64,000 bases of DNA, from positions 1 to 64,000 of the forward strand of contig JFMR01000036.1 of NCBI GenBank assembly GCA_000635015.1. Direction: 5' to 3'. Position numbers and translations under genes: made by a program. The DNA is from Prochlorococcus sp. scB243_498I20 (GTDB lineage Bacteria; Cyanobacteriota; Cyanobacteriia; PCC-6307; Cyanobiaceae). Below, in pieces: positions 9,214-19,691 of the stretch. Each line of letters opens with the position of its first letter. Position 1 is the stretch's first letter. The notes under the pieces were generated by a model that was not told the DNA's origin, did not search any database, and saw nothing but the letters and a program-made list of their open reading frames with translations.

Positions 9214-11196
9214 TTAATCCTTAAAATTATACTTATCAGAAGTCAATAATTTCCAGTCTCCTTGTCCATTTAATTCTAAAATATTTTCGTGAAAATCTTT
9301 TAAGCTAGGTCTATGTCCAACACTTATTAGAGAAAGTTCTCGTTCCTTTAGTAAACTATATAGTTTTTTTTCAGTGTTAATATCTAAAGCACTTGTTGCT
9401 TCATCAAGTACTGCAAATCTTGGAGAATTTAGTAAGAGTCTTGCAAAAGCCAATCTTTGTTGCTCGCCTAGGGAAAGAATTCGTGGCCAATCTTGTTTGA
9501 TATCAAGATTAGGATACCGATCCACTAAGGTTTTTAAATTTACTTCATGTAGTACAGAAATAAGATGTTCATCACTAAATTTCTTAACTTCTGTGGGATA
9601 ACATAATTGTTCTCTTAAAGAACCAAGTAACATATATGGTTTTTGAGGTATGAATAATAATTCCCCAATTTTTGGTTTTTTAATTACTCCCTGATCGGGT
9701 TCCCATAAACCACTAATCATTCTTAGTAAAGATGTTTTTCCGCACCCAGATGGTCCTACAACCAAAAGTGATTGATTATTGTCGATACTTAAATTTAAAT
9801 TTTTAATGATTGTTTTATTTGATCCTGGTGGGCAAAGGTCAGCATTATTAATAAGAATTGAGGGGTAGTCTGAAATAACGTTTTGATTGCTTGTTGGGTT
9901 GGTTTGACTAATGGATTCAACTTTTGATTGGAATCCTTCTAATCTGCCAATGCCAGCAGTAAATTTTGCAAGTTCTTCGATTTGGTTAACAATGAAAAAT
10001 AACGAACCTTCAACCATTCCAAATGCAAAGCTTGCCTGAATAAAGCGTCCATAATCAATATCACCTTTAAAGTAAGGGATTGCCATTATTAAATATGGAA
10101 AGAAATTTCCAGCATAATTAATGGATCTTCTCATGACGTCTATTATTACTCTCCATATAATCAGTAAATTAAAGTTTCTCACCACTTCTCCTAAGCGCCT
10201 TTCAGTTTCACTTCGTTCAGGATTCTCCCCAGAGTAAAAGGCTATTGATTCAGCATTATCTCTAATATGTACTAAGCCATATCGAAAATCCGCTTCATAT
10301 CTAAGTTGATCAAAATCAATCTTTACAAGATTTTTTCCAGCAATTAAGAGGATAGAAGTTGCAAATGCAGCGTAACCAAATAAAGAAAAAGTAAGTGTTG
10401 TACTAATACTCCATAAAATAAGAATATTAAGTGAAAATGTTAGTAGTGCATCAAAAATACCTAATGTGAAAGAGAGACTTTGCCCGGTAAAAGCTCGGGT
10501 ATCATCTGTGATTCTTTGATCGGGATTATCTACATCGGTTTGTTCTTCATCATTGGGATTTAACTGGTAATAAGCTTTATTAGTCATATAATCTTTGACT
10601 AGACTTTTTGAAAGCCATTCTCTCCAAATTATTCCTAACTTATATGTAAAAAATATTTGGGAAACCCGTATTGGTAGAGCCACAGCAAAACAACAAGCGT
10701 AAATCCCCAATATCCGATAAAATCCATCTTCTTGTTTTTCTACTAAAGCATTTGTTAAATCTCTTGCAATGAATCCAATACCTGCGTTTATTCCGTTTAC
10801 AGCTAAAAGCATTAATACAATTATCGCAAGGAATAACCAATGTAACCATCTACGGTTTTTTAATTGACGTCTTAAGCTAAAAAAGCTTCCTGATCCAATT
10901 AGAAATAATGCAGAGAAAAGTAATCCCCAACTCCCAGCCCAAATTGAATTGACAGTACTTACTACACCTCCGAAATACTTTTCAAGAAAAATTGGTTGAA
11001 AGCTTTCAAAAAAACTTATTATTGCTGTAAGACCAACAAGTACTACTCCACCTACACAAAATAAAAGAGAAATCAAAAGCCATATGAATTGAAATCCATT
11101 ACATTGATCTATTGGAAGAAAAAACGGCTGAGATAGCTTCCTTAATTTTTGTAATTGGTATAGTATTTTGGATTTATTTTTAACTGCTTTATTCAT
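9214..11196 (-). CDS. SbmA/BacA-like ABC transporter, fused permease and ATPase
   Basis: This 660-aa single-chain ABC half-transporter has an N-terminal membrane domain of the SbmA/BacA type (residues ~20-420, about six hydrophobic segments, with DNPDQRITDD as in that family). The C-terminal ATPase has Walker A GPSGCGKTS, signature LSLGEQQRLAFARLL and Walker B FAVLDEATSALD. Relatives with this layout (YddA, Rv1819c/BacA) move peptides or hydrophilic compounds such as cobalamin. The substrate here is not predictable. The hli and 92-aa genes flank it on the same strand. Confidence 0.88.
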   Translation of the reverse strand: MNKAVKNKSKILYQLQKLRKLSQPFFLPIDQCNGFQFIWLLISLLFCVGGVVLVGLTAIISFFESFQPIFLEKYFGGVVSTVNSIWAGSWGLLFSALFLIGSGSFFSLRRQLKNRRWLHWLFLAIIVLMLLAVNGINAGIGFIARDLTNALVEKQEDGFYRILGIYACCFAVALPIRVSQIFFTYKLGIIWREWLSKSLVKDYMTNKAYYQLNPNDEEQTDVDNPDQRITDDTRAFTGQSLSFTLGIFDALLTFSLNILILWSISTTLTFSLFGYAAFATSILLIAGKNLVKIDFDQLRYEADFRYGLVHIRDNAESIAFYSGENPERSETERRLGEVVRNFNLLIIWRVIIDVMRRSINYAGNFFPYLIMAIPYFKGDIDYGRFIQASFAFGMVEGSLFFIVNQIEELAKFTAGIGRLEGFQSKVESISQTNPTSNQNVISDYPSILINNADLCPPGSNKTIIKNLNLSIDNNQSLLVVGPSGCGKTSLLRMISGLWEPDQGVIKKPKIGELLFIPQKPYMLLGSLREQLCYPTEVKKFSDEHLISVLHEVNLKTLVDRYPNLDIKQDWPRILSLGEQQRLAFARLLLNSPRFAVLDEATSALDINTEKKLYSLLKERELSLISVGHRPSLKDFHENILELNGQGDWKLLTSDKYNFKD

Positions 11197-11238
11197 TACT
11201 CGACTAGTGTTATGAAATAAATTATAACTTTAAGCAGT

Positions 11239-11517
11239 CTATTGACCAAAGCCAATAAATGAAAGTGCCCAGTCAGGTAAATTCAAGTAATTCAAGATTG
11301 TTGCATCAAATTCATGAACTTTTGGAAAAGATTTATCTAATGCCCACCATAGTAGAAAAGGTAAATTAAATAAAATTTGTAATTGCCATTTATAAGTTAA
11401 AACGTTCCAAATTTTTATTAACTTAGTTTTGAGTGAATCATCTAGCTCTTCCCAATTTTTTGAAATTAAATTGAATAAATTTTTAGATTCTGTATTTAAG
11501 GACTCTGGAGTATTCAT
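11239..11517 (-). CDS. Conserved small membrane-associated protein
   Basis: This 92-aa protein is of unknown function. The N-terminal ~40 residues are polar (SKNWEELDDSLKTKLIKIW). A hydrophobic stretch follows at about residues 45-63 (WQLQILFNLPFLLWWALD), with a Trp/Phe-rich C-terminus. No family is recognised. It sits between the HIT protein gene and the ABC exporter gene, all on the minus strand with gaps under 50 bp. Confidence 0.7.
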   Translation of the reverse strand: MNTPESLNTESKNLFNLISKNWEELDDSLKTKLIKIWNVLTYKWQLQILFNLPFLLWWALDKSFPKVHEFDATILNYLNLPDWALSFIGFGQ

Positions 11518-11563
11518 TTTGTTTTTATTTATTTATAACCCATTAATATTTCTTTCGAGAGTT

Positions 11564-11905
11564 TTAACCTGGAGGCCAATTCATTGTTCTTCCAGATAAA
11601 AAATGAATATGTAAATGAAAAACTGTTTGTCCAGATTCTGCTCCAGTGTTAATAACTGTTCTCCAATTCGTTAAATTTTTTGATTTAGCTATTTTGCTAC
11701 CAACAAAAAGTAAATGCCCTAATAAATTTGCATCTTGCTCAATACACTCTAATAAACTGATAATTGGCTTTTTAGGAATCACTAAAAAATGTACTGGTGC
11801 TTGTGCTTGGATATCATTAAACGCAATACAAAACTTATCCTCATAAAGCTTATCGCAGGGTATTTCTTCATTAATGATTTTTTGAAAAATTGTTGTTTCA
11901 GTCAT
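11564..11905 (-). CDS. HIT-family nucleotide hydrolase (HinT-like)
   Basis: This 113-aa histidine-triad protein of HinT size probably hydrolyses purine nucleoside phosphoramidates or adenylated compounds. The N-terminus TIFQKIINEEIPCDKLYED and the C-terminal triad HLHIHFLSGR are diagnostic. The gene lies 4 bp downstream of def on the minus strand, so they are probably co-transcribed. Confidence 0.93.
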   Translation of the reverse strand: MTETTIFQKIINEEIPCDKLYEDKFCIAFNDIQAQAPVHFLVIPKKPIISLLECIEQDANLLGHLLFVGSKIAKSKNLTNWRTVINTGAESGQTVFHLHIHFLSGRTMNWPPG

Positions 11906-11909
11906 TAAA

Positions 11910-12515
11910 TTAATTAATTGAGATAACGTCTTTTTCGTTAAACCCTTCTTTCAAAAGTTCTTTGTTCAAATCATCTTTTGATGTAACTCTATCTACAAAT
12001 AATATTCCATTTAAGTGATCCATTTCGTGTTGAATACACCTCGCTAGAAGGCCATCAGCTTTCATTTTACGTGGTCGTCCCATTTCATCTCTAAATTTTA
12101 ATTTTATAGTTGATGGTCTTACTACATTCAAATAGACGCCAGGTATACTTAAGCAGCCTTCTTCGTATGAATTAAGGGTTGTACCAAAGTCTGTAATTTC
12201 TGGATTGATTAATATTAAAGGTTCTGCTGCTGAATCTTCAAAATTTACGTCTATGACAAGAAGTTCTTTGTTGATTCCAATTTGAGGTGCAGCAAGTCCA
12301 ATTCCTTTAGCTGCATACATGCTTTGAAGCATTTCTCTAGCAAGTTTTCTAATAGATTCGTCAACTTTAGTTATTCTTTTGGAATTTTGTCTTAATACAT
12401 CATCACCAAGTTTATAAATGTCTAGAGATGGCTTGCCTGTTTGTTCTTTTGCAATTTTTTCTGCGTTTCCATTTGTTCTTGACTTTTTTGCAAGTTGTGA
12501 AAAATGGTTTGCCAC
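11910..12515 (-). CDS. def: Peptide deformylase
   Basis: This 201-aa enzyme removes the formyl group from nascent N-terminal fMet. All three motifs are present: GIGLAAPQIG (71-80), EEGCLSIPG with metal ligand C121, and QHEMDHLNG with ligands H163/H167 and catalytic E164. A Lys-rich N-terminal extension of ~25 residues precedes the catalytic core. It is divergent from the S9 peptidase gene (80-bp gap), and the HIT gene follows. Confidence 0.96.
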   Translation of the reverse strand: MANHFSQLAKKSRTNGNAEKIAKEQTGKPSLDIYKLGDDVLRQNSKRITKVDESIRKLAREMLQSMYAAKGIGLAAPQIGINKELLVIDVNFEDSAAEPLILINPEITDFGTTLNSYEEGCLSIPGVYLNVVRPSTIKLKFRDEMGRPRKMKADGLLARCIQHEMDHLNGILFVDRVTSKDDLNKELLKEGFNEKDVISIN

Positions 12516-12595
12516 GTTAAAAAAAAGGTTTTTACTTAAGAGTTTAGCTATAAAAATACTAGCACTTTAATTTGCATTCTTTATAGTTTTTTTAA

Positions 12596-14521
12596 ATGGG
12601 TAATGATGATCAGTTAAAAGTTAGGCAAACTGTATCTAAAAAAAAATCTTTTAAGGAATTAACTATTGTTAGAGATATCATTTTTTGGATTGATCTTGTT
12701 GGTGAAGGTCAAAATGAAAATGCTATTTTTGCAAGACCATTTAATGAAAAACGGGCGTTTCCTCAGAAATTAACAAGTAAAAAATATAATATTAAAAATA
12801 ACTTTCATGGATATGGTGGTAGATCTTATAAATGTATATATTTTAAAAATAATTTTTATTTGATATGGATAGATCAGATTACCAACGCAGTATGGTTTCA
12901 AATTTTTAAAGAGGTAGCATCAAACTATAGAAGTCAAAAAAGATATCTCAATTCAGTTCAAGAACCGAGACAACTATCTAAATCAATCGATGGAAATTTC
13001 GATTCTTCATTTGTTATTTCTCAAAAAAATTTTTTGTATGGTATTTGTGAAATAAATAATAGAGATTACTTATTTTCTTTAAACTTAAAAAAAACTAAAC
13101 AAGATATTTACCGAATAAAAAAATTTAAAAATTTCGCTGGAGAATTATCTTCTAATACTTCTGTTAGCTTACTTTCTTGGGTCGAGTGGGATTCTCCATA
13201 CATGCCCTGGGAGAAAAATGATCTTTGTTTTGCTCAAATTGACTTAGATGGAGAGATAACAAAAATAAAAAAATTCTCAGATAAGCTGATTAATGCCAAA
13301 AAAAAAGTTTCTTTTTTTCAACCTTATTGGATAAGTGAAACTCTTTTAGTATGTTCTGAAGATAGTTCTGGATGGTGGAACTTATTGTTTTTAGATGCTA
13401 GTAAAATTGAGAATATTTTTATTAAAAAAAGAGTAGAGAGAAATTTTGTTGAATATGGAGTTCCTCAGTGGGTCTCAGGAATAATATTTTTTTCAGGGGA
13501 TATAAAAAATTTATTTTGTTTAGCAAAAAAAGAAAACAACTTAGTAGTTGAACAATATAAAGATCTTCAATTCGTTAAAGAATTTTCTACTCCTTTTACC
13601 TCAATAAGTGATTTTAGTGTTTTTGAGAAGAAAGTAGTTTTGAAAGGTCATGGATCTGATTTTCTTGGAAATTTACTTGAAATTGATTGTAAAAAGGACG
13701 TTTTATCAAATGTTTTTGAGGAAATAAATGCTGAATATATAAAAGATTGTTCAAAACCTGAATCTTTTTGGTTTAAAGGTTTTGAAGATAAATCTACTCA
13801 TTCTTTTTTATATAGGCCGCTTGTTGAAAAATTTAGAAAACCACCGCTTTTTGTTAGAGCGCATAGTGGACCAACTTCATTTTTTGATGGATCATATAAT
13901 TCTGAAGTTCAATATTGGACGTCGAAGGGATTTTTTGTTGCTGAAGTGAATTATGGAGGATCATCAGGATTTGGCAAATTATATAGAGAGAGGTTGAATT
14001 ATAAATGGGGTATTATTGATTCTTATGATTGCAAAGCACTAGCTCTTGAATTAATCAAATCAAATCAAGTTGATAGTGAAAAAGTAGTAATTTTTGGGAA
14101 TAGTGCTGGTGGCTTAACTGCCCTGAATTGCTTATTATATGGGTCTATTTTTACAGCAGCAATTTGTAAATATCCTGTTATTGATTTGAAGGATATGCAT
14201 TACAACACTCATAGGTTTGAAAAAGATTATTTAAATTCTTTGGTAGGAAACTATGCAAAAAATCATGATGATTATATAAATAGATCACCGATAAATAATA
14301 TAAACAAAATAAAAAAACCTATCTTATTATTTCATGGCAAAAAAGATACAGTTATTTCTTATAAACAAACTTTAAAAATTCAAGAAATTTTGATTCAGAA
14401 TAATAAATATTCTGAAGTTATTTTTTTTGATAATGAAGGGCATGGTTTTAGAAATATTGAAAATAAAGAAGTAGTAATGCAAAAATCTCAAGAATTTTTA
14501 AGAAATGCTTTGAAAATTTAG
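12596..14521 (+). CDS. S9-family (prolyl oligopeptidase-like) serine peptidase
   Basis: This 641-aa protein resembles dipeptidyl aminopeptidase/acylaminoacyl-peptidases. The N-terminal ~380 residues form a degenerate beta-propeller-type region. The C-terminal alpha/beta-hydrolase has nucleophile S503 in FGNSAGG, D584 in GKKDTV and H616 in EGHGF, so the triad is intact. There is no signal peptide, so it is probably cytoplasmic and acts on short peptides. Its 3' end overlaps sufS by 4 bp (convergent). Confidence 0.92.
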   Translation: MGNDDQLKVRQTVSKKKSFKELTIVRDIIFWIDLVGEGQNENAIFARPFNEKRAFPQKLTSKKYNIKNNFHGYGGRSYKCIYFKNNFYLIWIDQITNAVWFQIFKEVASNYRSQKRYLNSVQEPRQLSKSIDGNFDSSFVISQKNFLYGICEINNRDYLFSLNLKKTKQDIYRIKKFKNFAGELSSNTSVSLLSWVEWDSPYMPWEKNDLCFAQIDLDGEITKIKKFSDKLINAKKKVSFFQPYWISETLLVCSEDSSGWWNLLFLDASKIENIFIKKRVERNFVEYGVPQWVSGIIFFSGDIKNLFCLAKKENNLVVEQYKDLQFVKEFSTPFTSISDFSVFEKKVVLKGHGSDFLGNLLEIDCKKDVLSNVFEEINAEYIKDCSKPESFWFKGFEDKSTHSFLYRPLVEKFRKPPLFVRAHSGPTSFFDGSYNSEVQYWTSKGFFVAEVNYGGSSGFGKLYRERLNYKWGIIDSYDCKALALELIKSNQVDSEKVVIFGNSAGGLTALNCLLYGSIFTAAICKYPVIDLKDMHYNTHRFEKDYLNSLVGNYAKNHDDYINRSPINNINKIKKPILLFHGKKDTVISYKQTLKIQEILIQNNKYSEVIFFDNEGHGFRNIENKEVVMQKSQEFLRNALKI

Positions 14522-15771
14522 GAATTCATTTTTAGAAAATCAATAGTATCTTTTAATTTTTCTATAAAAATATCAATTTCTTCGTTATTGGTTGTGAAAT
14601 TCATGCTGATTCTAGCTGTTGATTTAATTCCAATGTATCTGTGAAGAGGTTGACAGCAATGGTGACCGCTTCTGATGCAAATTCCTTTTGAATCAAGAAT
14701 TTCAGCAATATCATTTGAATGTATATTTTTAATATAAAAGGTGGCAAGTGAGGCTCTATCTGGATCTATCTCCGGCGATGGACCTATAATTTCAATATTT
14801 TCTATTTGATTTAATTTTTCAAATAAATATTTAGTAATAGTCTTTTCATATTCATGAATTTCATTTAATCCTATAGTGTTTATATATTTAATTGCTTCCG
14901 CAAGGCCAATTGCTTCTGCAATGGCTGGAGTTCCCGCTTCGAATTTATGTGGGAGCTCTGCCCAGGTACTTGTCTCTTCAAAGACATCTTGAATCATTTC
15001 CCCACCTCCAAAGAGAGGAGGAATTTTTTCAAGAATTTCTTGTCTTGACCAAAGGAAACCAATTCCTGTAGGGCCGCAAAGTTTGTGTCCTGATCCCGCT
15101 AAAAAATCTATATCAAGATCAATTACATCCAGTTTTTGATGCGCCAAACTTTGGCATGCATCTATTAATACTAAAGAACCTTTTTGTTTAGCTAATTTAG
15201 TTATCTCTTTGATTGGATTACAGCAACCTAAAGTATTACTAACATGTACTAGGCTAACAAGCTTTGTTCTAGATGTTAGTTTTGATTTAAAATCCTCTAA
15301 ATCTAATTGCCCATTTTTATCGATGCCTATAAATTTTAATTTACATTTATTTTTTGCTGCAACCATTTGCCATGGAACAATATTGCTATGATGCTCCATT
15401 ATTGATAGAAGAATTTCATCGTTTTCTCGCAATGAATATTCACCCCAAGATCTAGCAGCTAGATTTATTGCTTCAGTAGCATTCCTTGTGAAAATAATTT
15501 CTTTTGTCGAATTTGCTTTTATATATTCACTAATTGAGTATCTTGCATTTTCAAATTCTTCTGTAGCTTTAGCACTTAATTGATGTGCTCCTCTATGTAC
15601 ATTGGCATTGAAATTTCTATAATATTCATCAATTTTTTTTAAGACTTGAATTGGTTTTTGCGTGGTTGCAGCATGGTCTAAATAAATGATTTGCTCATTA
15701 TTTTTTATGTTGTTATTTAAAAGAGGAAAGTCTTTCTTAGTTATCTCAGGGAAATTTTGAATCGTTTCCAT
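14518..15771 (-). CDS. sufS: Cysteine desulfurase SufS
   Basis: This 417-aa group II cysteine desulfurase takes sulfur from cysteine for Fe-S cluster assembly. PLP-binding K230 lies in AGSGHKLCGPTG, and active-site C372 lies in RSGHHCCQPLH, where a second Cys follows directly. It is the last gene of sufBCDS; the sufD stop overlaps its start by one base, so translational coupling is likely. Confidence 0.96.
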   Translation of the reverse strand: METIQNFPEITKKDFPLLNNNIKNNEQIIYLDHAATTQKPIQVLKKIDEYYRNFNANVHRGAHQLSAKATEEFENARYSISEYIKANSTKEIIFTRNATEAINLAARSWGEYSLRENDEILLSIMEHHSNIVPWQMVAAKNKCKLKFIGIDKNGQLDLEDFKSKLTSRTKLVSLVHVSNTLGCCNPIKEITKLAKQKGSLVLIDACQSLAHQKLDVIDLDIDFLAGSGHKLCGPTGIGFLWSRQEILEKIPPLFGGGEMIQDVFEETSTWAELPHKFEAGTPAIAEAIGLAEAIKYINTIGLNEIHEYEKTITKYLFEKLNQIENIEIIGPSPEIDPDRASLATFYIKNIHSNDIAEILDSKGICIRSGHHCCQPLHRYIGIKSTARISMNFTTNNEEIDIFIEKLKDTIDFLKMNS

Positions 15772-16988
15772 TATTTTTCATTTAAAAGTTTATCAAGCAA
15801 ATCCCATCTATCTTTTGAAATGGGAATAAATGAAATTATTTCTTGAAAGTAAGAACTTAATTGTAGTTTACTTGCTTCTGGTAATGTGATTCCTCTTGAT
15901 CTCATATAAAAAAGTTCATCCTCATTTAATTGTGATATTGTAGCTCCATGTTTGCATTTGACGTCATCAGCAATTATTTCTAATTGAGGTTTGGTATCTA
16001 TTTGTGCGAGATTTGATAAAAGTAAATTCCTACTTAATTGAGAAGCATCAGTTTTCTGAGCAATCTTAGGAACTATTATTGAACCTTCAAATATTGCATG
16101 TGATTCATCGTCAGCAAGTGATTTGTTGATTTGATCTAGAAATCCGTTTGGGCCATTAAATTCTATTTTTGTATAAGTAGAAATTTGTTCATCTTTTTTG
16201 GTTACTTGCATACCTTTAATATTGGTTTTAGCGTATCCATCCGATTGTTTAATACTAATTTCAAATCTTGCGTAATCGAATTTGAAATGTAAAGAGCCTA
16301 AGTTGTATTCGCTATTTTTTTGTTGAATTACTTTGAGAGAATTTAATAAATTTGATCTGTTTTCACCGTAAGAAACAACACCATGATTTAAAGAACTATT
16401 TTCCTCTAAACAAAAGTATGTTAATTGAGACAAAGAAGAGTTTTCTTTACCAAGATTTACTTGTAGTAATTCAACATCACAATTCTTTTCTAAAAATATT
16501 ACGAGGGTTTTAGCGTTTAATGAATTACCTGATGAATGACTAAAGATTTCAATAGGAGGAATTTTTGATCCATTTATTTTTAATCCCAAGATATTTTTTG
16601 CATTACTCAAAGACAGATTAAGCAAATCACTCCAATTTTCGTTTTGATCAAAGCAAAATATCTGTGACTTGATATATTTATCTAATTCATCCTGAGTTAA
16701 TTGCTGTATTGAATAATTTTTTTCTATTAAATTAATTTGGCAATTATTACCAATTACTAACCTAATAGTACTTTTGGAAGTGTTCGGAAAAGGTGTATCA
16801 AATTTTGGATTTTTTTCATTAACCGGGTAGTCTAAAAAGTTTGAAAATTTTGATTTATTTGCAAGTCTCCATTGTTCACTCTTAGGATTAGGAAGGGGAC
16901 GTGATCGTAATTTATCTAGACAGATTTTTTGTATTTCTGTTTGATTATCAATCGATTTATTGGTTTTTATTTTTTCAATAATTTCCAT
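15771..16988 (-). CDS. sufD: Fe-S cluster assembly protein SufD
   Basis: This 405-aa scaffold subunit forms SufBC2D with SufB and SufC. The conserved C-terminal core has LSRNLLLSNLAQIDTKPQLEI and DDVKCKHGATISQLNEDELFYMRSRGI, including the HGAT histidine expected in SufD. The N-terminal half is diverged, as usual in the family. It lies 4 bp from sufC and overlaps sufS by 1 bp. Confidence 0.95.
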   Translation of the reverse strand: MEIIEKIKTNKSIDNQTEIQKICLDKLRSRPLPNPKSEQWRLANKSKFSNFLDYPVNEKNPKFDTPFPNTSKSTIRLVIGNNCQINLIEKNYSIQQLTQDELDKYIKSQIFCFDQNENWSDLLNLSLSNAKNILGLKINGSKIPPIEIFSHSSGNSLNAKTLVIFLEKNCDVELLQVNLGKENSSLSQLTYFCLEENSSLNHGVVSYGENRSNLLNSLKVIQQKNSEYNLGSLHFKFDYARFEISIKQSDGYAKTNIKGMQVTKKDEQISTYTKIEFNGPNGFLDQINKSLADDESHAIFEGSIIVPKIAQKTDASQLSRNLLLSNLAQIDTKPQLEIIADDVKCKHGATISQLNEDELFYMRSRGITLPEASKLQLSSYFQEIISFIPISKDRWDLLDKLLNEK

Positions 16989-16992
16989 TTAT

Positions 16993-17778
16993 TTAGGTTT
17001 CTTTTATAAAGTTATCAGTCCATTCATACCCTTTTTTCTCAAGCTCTAGGGCAAGATCACTGTCGCCAGTTTTTATGATTTGTCCGTCTGACATGACATG
17101 GACATAATTTGGTTTAATTTCATCTAATAATCTTTGATAGTGGGTAATAAGTATTATCCCGGTTTGTGCACTCGATATTTTTTTAATTCCTGAAGCCACT
17201 ATTCTTAGAGCATCAATATCTAGACCAGAATCGGTCTCATCTAATATTGCTATCTTGGGCTCAAGTAAAGCCATTTGCAGAATTTCATTTCTTTTTTTTT
17301 CACCTCCGGAAAAACCTTGATTTACACTTCTTGATAGAAATGCATGATCCATTTTCACAATTTCTAACTTTTCTTTAACTAATTCTTCAAAATCAAAAGT
17401 ATCTAATTCTTCTTTGTTGAGGAATTTTCTCCTTGCATTAGTGGAAACTCTAAGAAATTCAAGATTACTTACACCTGGGATCTCAATTGGATATTGAAAA
17501 CCGAGAAAAATTCCTGACTGAGCTCTCTCTTCAGGTTCTAGGGAGTTGATGTTTTCACCTAAAAATTTTATACCACCATTTGTAATATTATACGAAGGAT
17601 GTCCTGCAATTATTTTCGAAAGAGTACTTTTGCCACATCCATTTCTTCCCATAATGGCATGGATTTCTCCAGGATGGACAGTAAGTGAAACCCCTTTTAA
17701 AATTGGAAGATTATCAGTAGATGCAGAGAGATTTTCAACTTCTAAAATTGGTTCTGATTCTTTCATTTTACTTTGCAT
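16993..17778 (-). CDS. sufC: Fe-S cluster assembly ATPase SufC
   Basis: This 261-aa ABC-type ATPase of the SufBCD complex has Walker [10 protein letters not shown], the Suf-specific signature [12 protein letters not shown] and Walker [13 protein letters not shown]. Two close ATGs exist (17778 and 17766); the longer is given and either is possible. It lies between sufB (21-bp gap) and sufD (4-bp gap). Confidence 0.97.
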   Translation of the reverse strand: MQSKMKESEPILEVENLSASTDNLPILKGVSLTVHPGEIHAIMGRNGCGKSTLSKIIAGHPSYNITNGGIKFLGENINSLEPEERAQSGIFLGFQYPIEIPGVSNLEFLRVSTNARRKFLNKEELDTFDFEELVKEKLEIVKMDHAFLSRSVNQGFSGGEKKRNEILQMALLEPKIAILDETDSGLDIDALRIVASGIKKISSAQTGIILITHYQRLLDEIKPNYVHVMSDGQIIKTGDSDLALELEKKGYEWTDNFIKET

Positions 17779-17799
17779 TTCAGTTTAGAAATTGATTCA

Positions 17800-19242
17800 T
17801 TAACCTACTGATCCCTCTAGCTTAAGTGCCAGTAACTTATCTGCTTCGGCAGCAAATTCCATAGGTAATTGATTAAATACATCTCTGCAAAAACCGCTGA
17901 CCATCATAGATACTGCCTCCTCAAATTCTATACCTCTACTTTGGAGATAAAAAAGTTGATCTTCTGAGATTCTACATGTGCTTGCCTCATGCTCAATTTC
18001 AGAATTGGGTTGTTGTGATTTGATGTATGGGAATGTATTGGCGGAAGCTTGATCCCCAATTAACATTGAATCACATTGACTGTAATTTCTTGATCCTTTA
18101 GCTTTTGTTCCCATTTTGACAAGACCTCTGTAGCTATTTATTGAGTTGCCTGCACTAATACCTTTGCTAACAATAGTTGATTTGGTCTTAGGACCAATAT
18201 GGATCATTTTTGTGCCGGTATCTGCTTGCTGAAGATTATTGGTGAGTGCCACTGAATAAAATTCTCCTACAGATTCTTCCCCTAAAAGAAGACAGCTAGG
18301 ATATTTCCATGTAATTGCAGACCCTGTTTCAACTTGTGACCAGCTAATTTTACTTCTCTTGCCTAAACATTTTCCTCTCTTGGTGACAAAATTAAAAATT
18401 CCGCCAATACCTTCTTCATCACCAGCGTACCAATTTTGCACAGTTGAATACTTTATTGAGGCGTCGTCTAATGCTATAAGCTCCACAACTGCTGCATGAA
18501 GGGTATTTGTATCAAACATTGGAGCTGTACAACCTTCTAGATAACTTACAGAACTTGATTCTTCAGCAATGATTAATGTCCTTTCGAATTGACCTGAATC
18601 TCCACTATTAATTCTGAAGTAGGAAGATAGATCCATAGGACAGGTAACACCTTTTGGGATATAAACAAAAGAACCATCACTAAAAACAGCAGAATTTAGT
18701 GCTGCAAAATAATTATCACTAGCTGGAACTACTGTACCTAAATATTTTTCAATTAAATCCGAGTGATTTTTTACTGCTTCACTAATTGAGCAAAATATAA
18801 CTCCATGTTCAGCAAGTTCTTCTCTAAAAGTTGTGGCTATAGAAACACTATCAAAGACAGCATCTACCGCTACATTTGTGAGTTTTTTTTGCTCCGTTAG
18901 GGGTATTCCTAATTTGTCAAAAGTCTCAAGAAGTTTGGGATCAACTTCATCTAAACTAGAAATTTTTTCTTTTTGCTTAGGAGCAGAGTAATAAATTATA
19001 TCTTGATAATCAATTTGTTTATATCCTAATCCTGCCCAATCAGGCTCTTTCATTTTTTGCCATTTTTTAAAGGCGTTTAATCTAAAATCAAGAAGATATT
19101 TAGGCTCTTCTTTTTTCTGAGAAATTAATTTTATGATATTTTCATTTAATCCCTTTGCAATTTTTTCAGTTTCAATATCCGTAACGAAACCATATTTATA
19201 AGGTTCTTTTACTACATCTTTAACTAAATTTTCTTTGACCAT
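17800..19242 (-). CDS. sufB: Fe-S cluster assembly protein SufB
   Basis: This 480-aa protein is the main scaffold of the SufBC2D complex and the first gene of the operon. Conserved blocks include [47 protein letters not shown], and the C-terminal [22 protein letters not shown] with the cluster-assembly Cys. Its ATG directly follows a short inverted repeat (19243-19257). The divergent 117-aa gene begins 95 bp upstream. No SufR-type regulator gene lies in this divergent position. Confidence 0.97.
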   Translation of the reverse strand: MVKENLVKDVVKEPYKYGFVTDIETEKIAKGLNENIIKLISQKKEEPKYLLDFRLNAFKKWQKMKEPDWAGLGYKQIDYQDIIYYSAPKQKEKISSLDEVDPKLLETFDKLGIPLTEQKKLTNVAVDAVFDSVSIATTFREELAEHGVIFCSISEAVKNHSDLIEKYLGTVVPASDNYFAALNSAVFSDGSFVYIPKGVTCPMDLSSYFRINSGDSGQFERTLIIAEESSSVSYLEGCTAPMFDTNTLHAAVVELIALDDASIKYSTVQNWYAGDEEGIGGIFNFVTKRGKCLGKRSKISWSQVETGSAITWKYPSCLLLGEESVGEFYSVALTNNLQQADTGTKMIHIGPKTKSTIVSKGISAGNSINSYRGLVKMGTKAKGSRNYSQCDSMLIGDQASANTFPYIKSQQPNSEIEHEASTCRISEDQLFYLQSRGIEFEEAVSMMVSGFCRDVFNQLPMEFAAEADKLLALKLEGSVG

Positions 19243-19257
19243 GTTATCAAAAATAAC
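19243..19257 (-). promoter_or_regulatory. Inverted repeat abutting the sufB start codon
   Basis: On the sufB strand the sequence reads GTTAT-TTTTG-ATAAC immediately followed by ATG. It is a perfect 5-bp stem with a 5-nt loop in the mRNA leader. It could hinder ribosome access or be a protein-binding half of an operator. The stem is short and AT-rich, so chance is possible. Confidence 0.35.
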
Positions 19258-19273
19258 TTATTACAATTAGCTT

Positions 19274-19301
19274 TATATACTCTAACGAAAGATACCCCCA
19301 A
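19274..19301 (-). promoter_or_regulatory. Putative sufB promoter
   Basis: Reading the minus strand, TTGGGG (19301-19296) is followed after 16 bases by TATATA (19279-19274), about 32 bases ahead of the sufB ATG. The -35 box is a weak match and no start site is known. Confidence 0.3.
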
Positions 19302-19337
19302 TATTGAGTTTTTTTCCTTTATTAAAACTAAAATTTA

Positions 19338-19691
19338 ATGTCAAATAACCTTGATCCCTTGTCTAACCCATTAAACATAGAAATTATTCAAGAAATTGAT
19401 AATCTAGATCTATCTATAATGCAAAAACATCATTTAAGAATACTCGCTCATTGCCTCCAGATTTTAAAAATTATTGGTGAAGAGAATAGTTTTGAATATC
19501 AAAATAAAAATCCCCTGAGAAAATGGTGTGATAACCAATCAAAAAAATTTGATGATAAAAAATTTAGTGATCTTTTTTATGAGCAGTTAGAATCTACTTC
19601 GAAGAAATTAAGTGCTTTTTCAAAAAAAATTGGTAAAAATATTGAGGATTTAGAGTTAGATGATTTAGTACTTCTAGTTGAACAACGCTGA
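19338..19691 (+). CDS. Conserved hypothetical protein divergent from sufB
   Basis: This 117-aa hydrophilic, largely helical protein is of unknown function (KHHLRILAHCLQILKIIGEE; RKWCDNQSKKFDD; a C-terminal helix ending DDLVLLVEQR). It has no recognisable domain, signal peptide or Cys cluster. Position alone links it to suf expression. It is too short and lacks the helix-turn-helix plus Cys set expected of SufR. Confidence 0.72.
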   Translation: MSNNLDPLSNPLNIEIIQEIDNLDLSIMQKHHLRILAHCLQILKIIGEENSFEYQNKNPLRKWCDNQSKKFDDKKFSDLFYEQLESTSKKLSAFSKKIGKNIEDLELDDLVLLVEQR

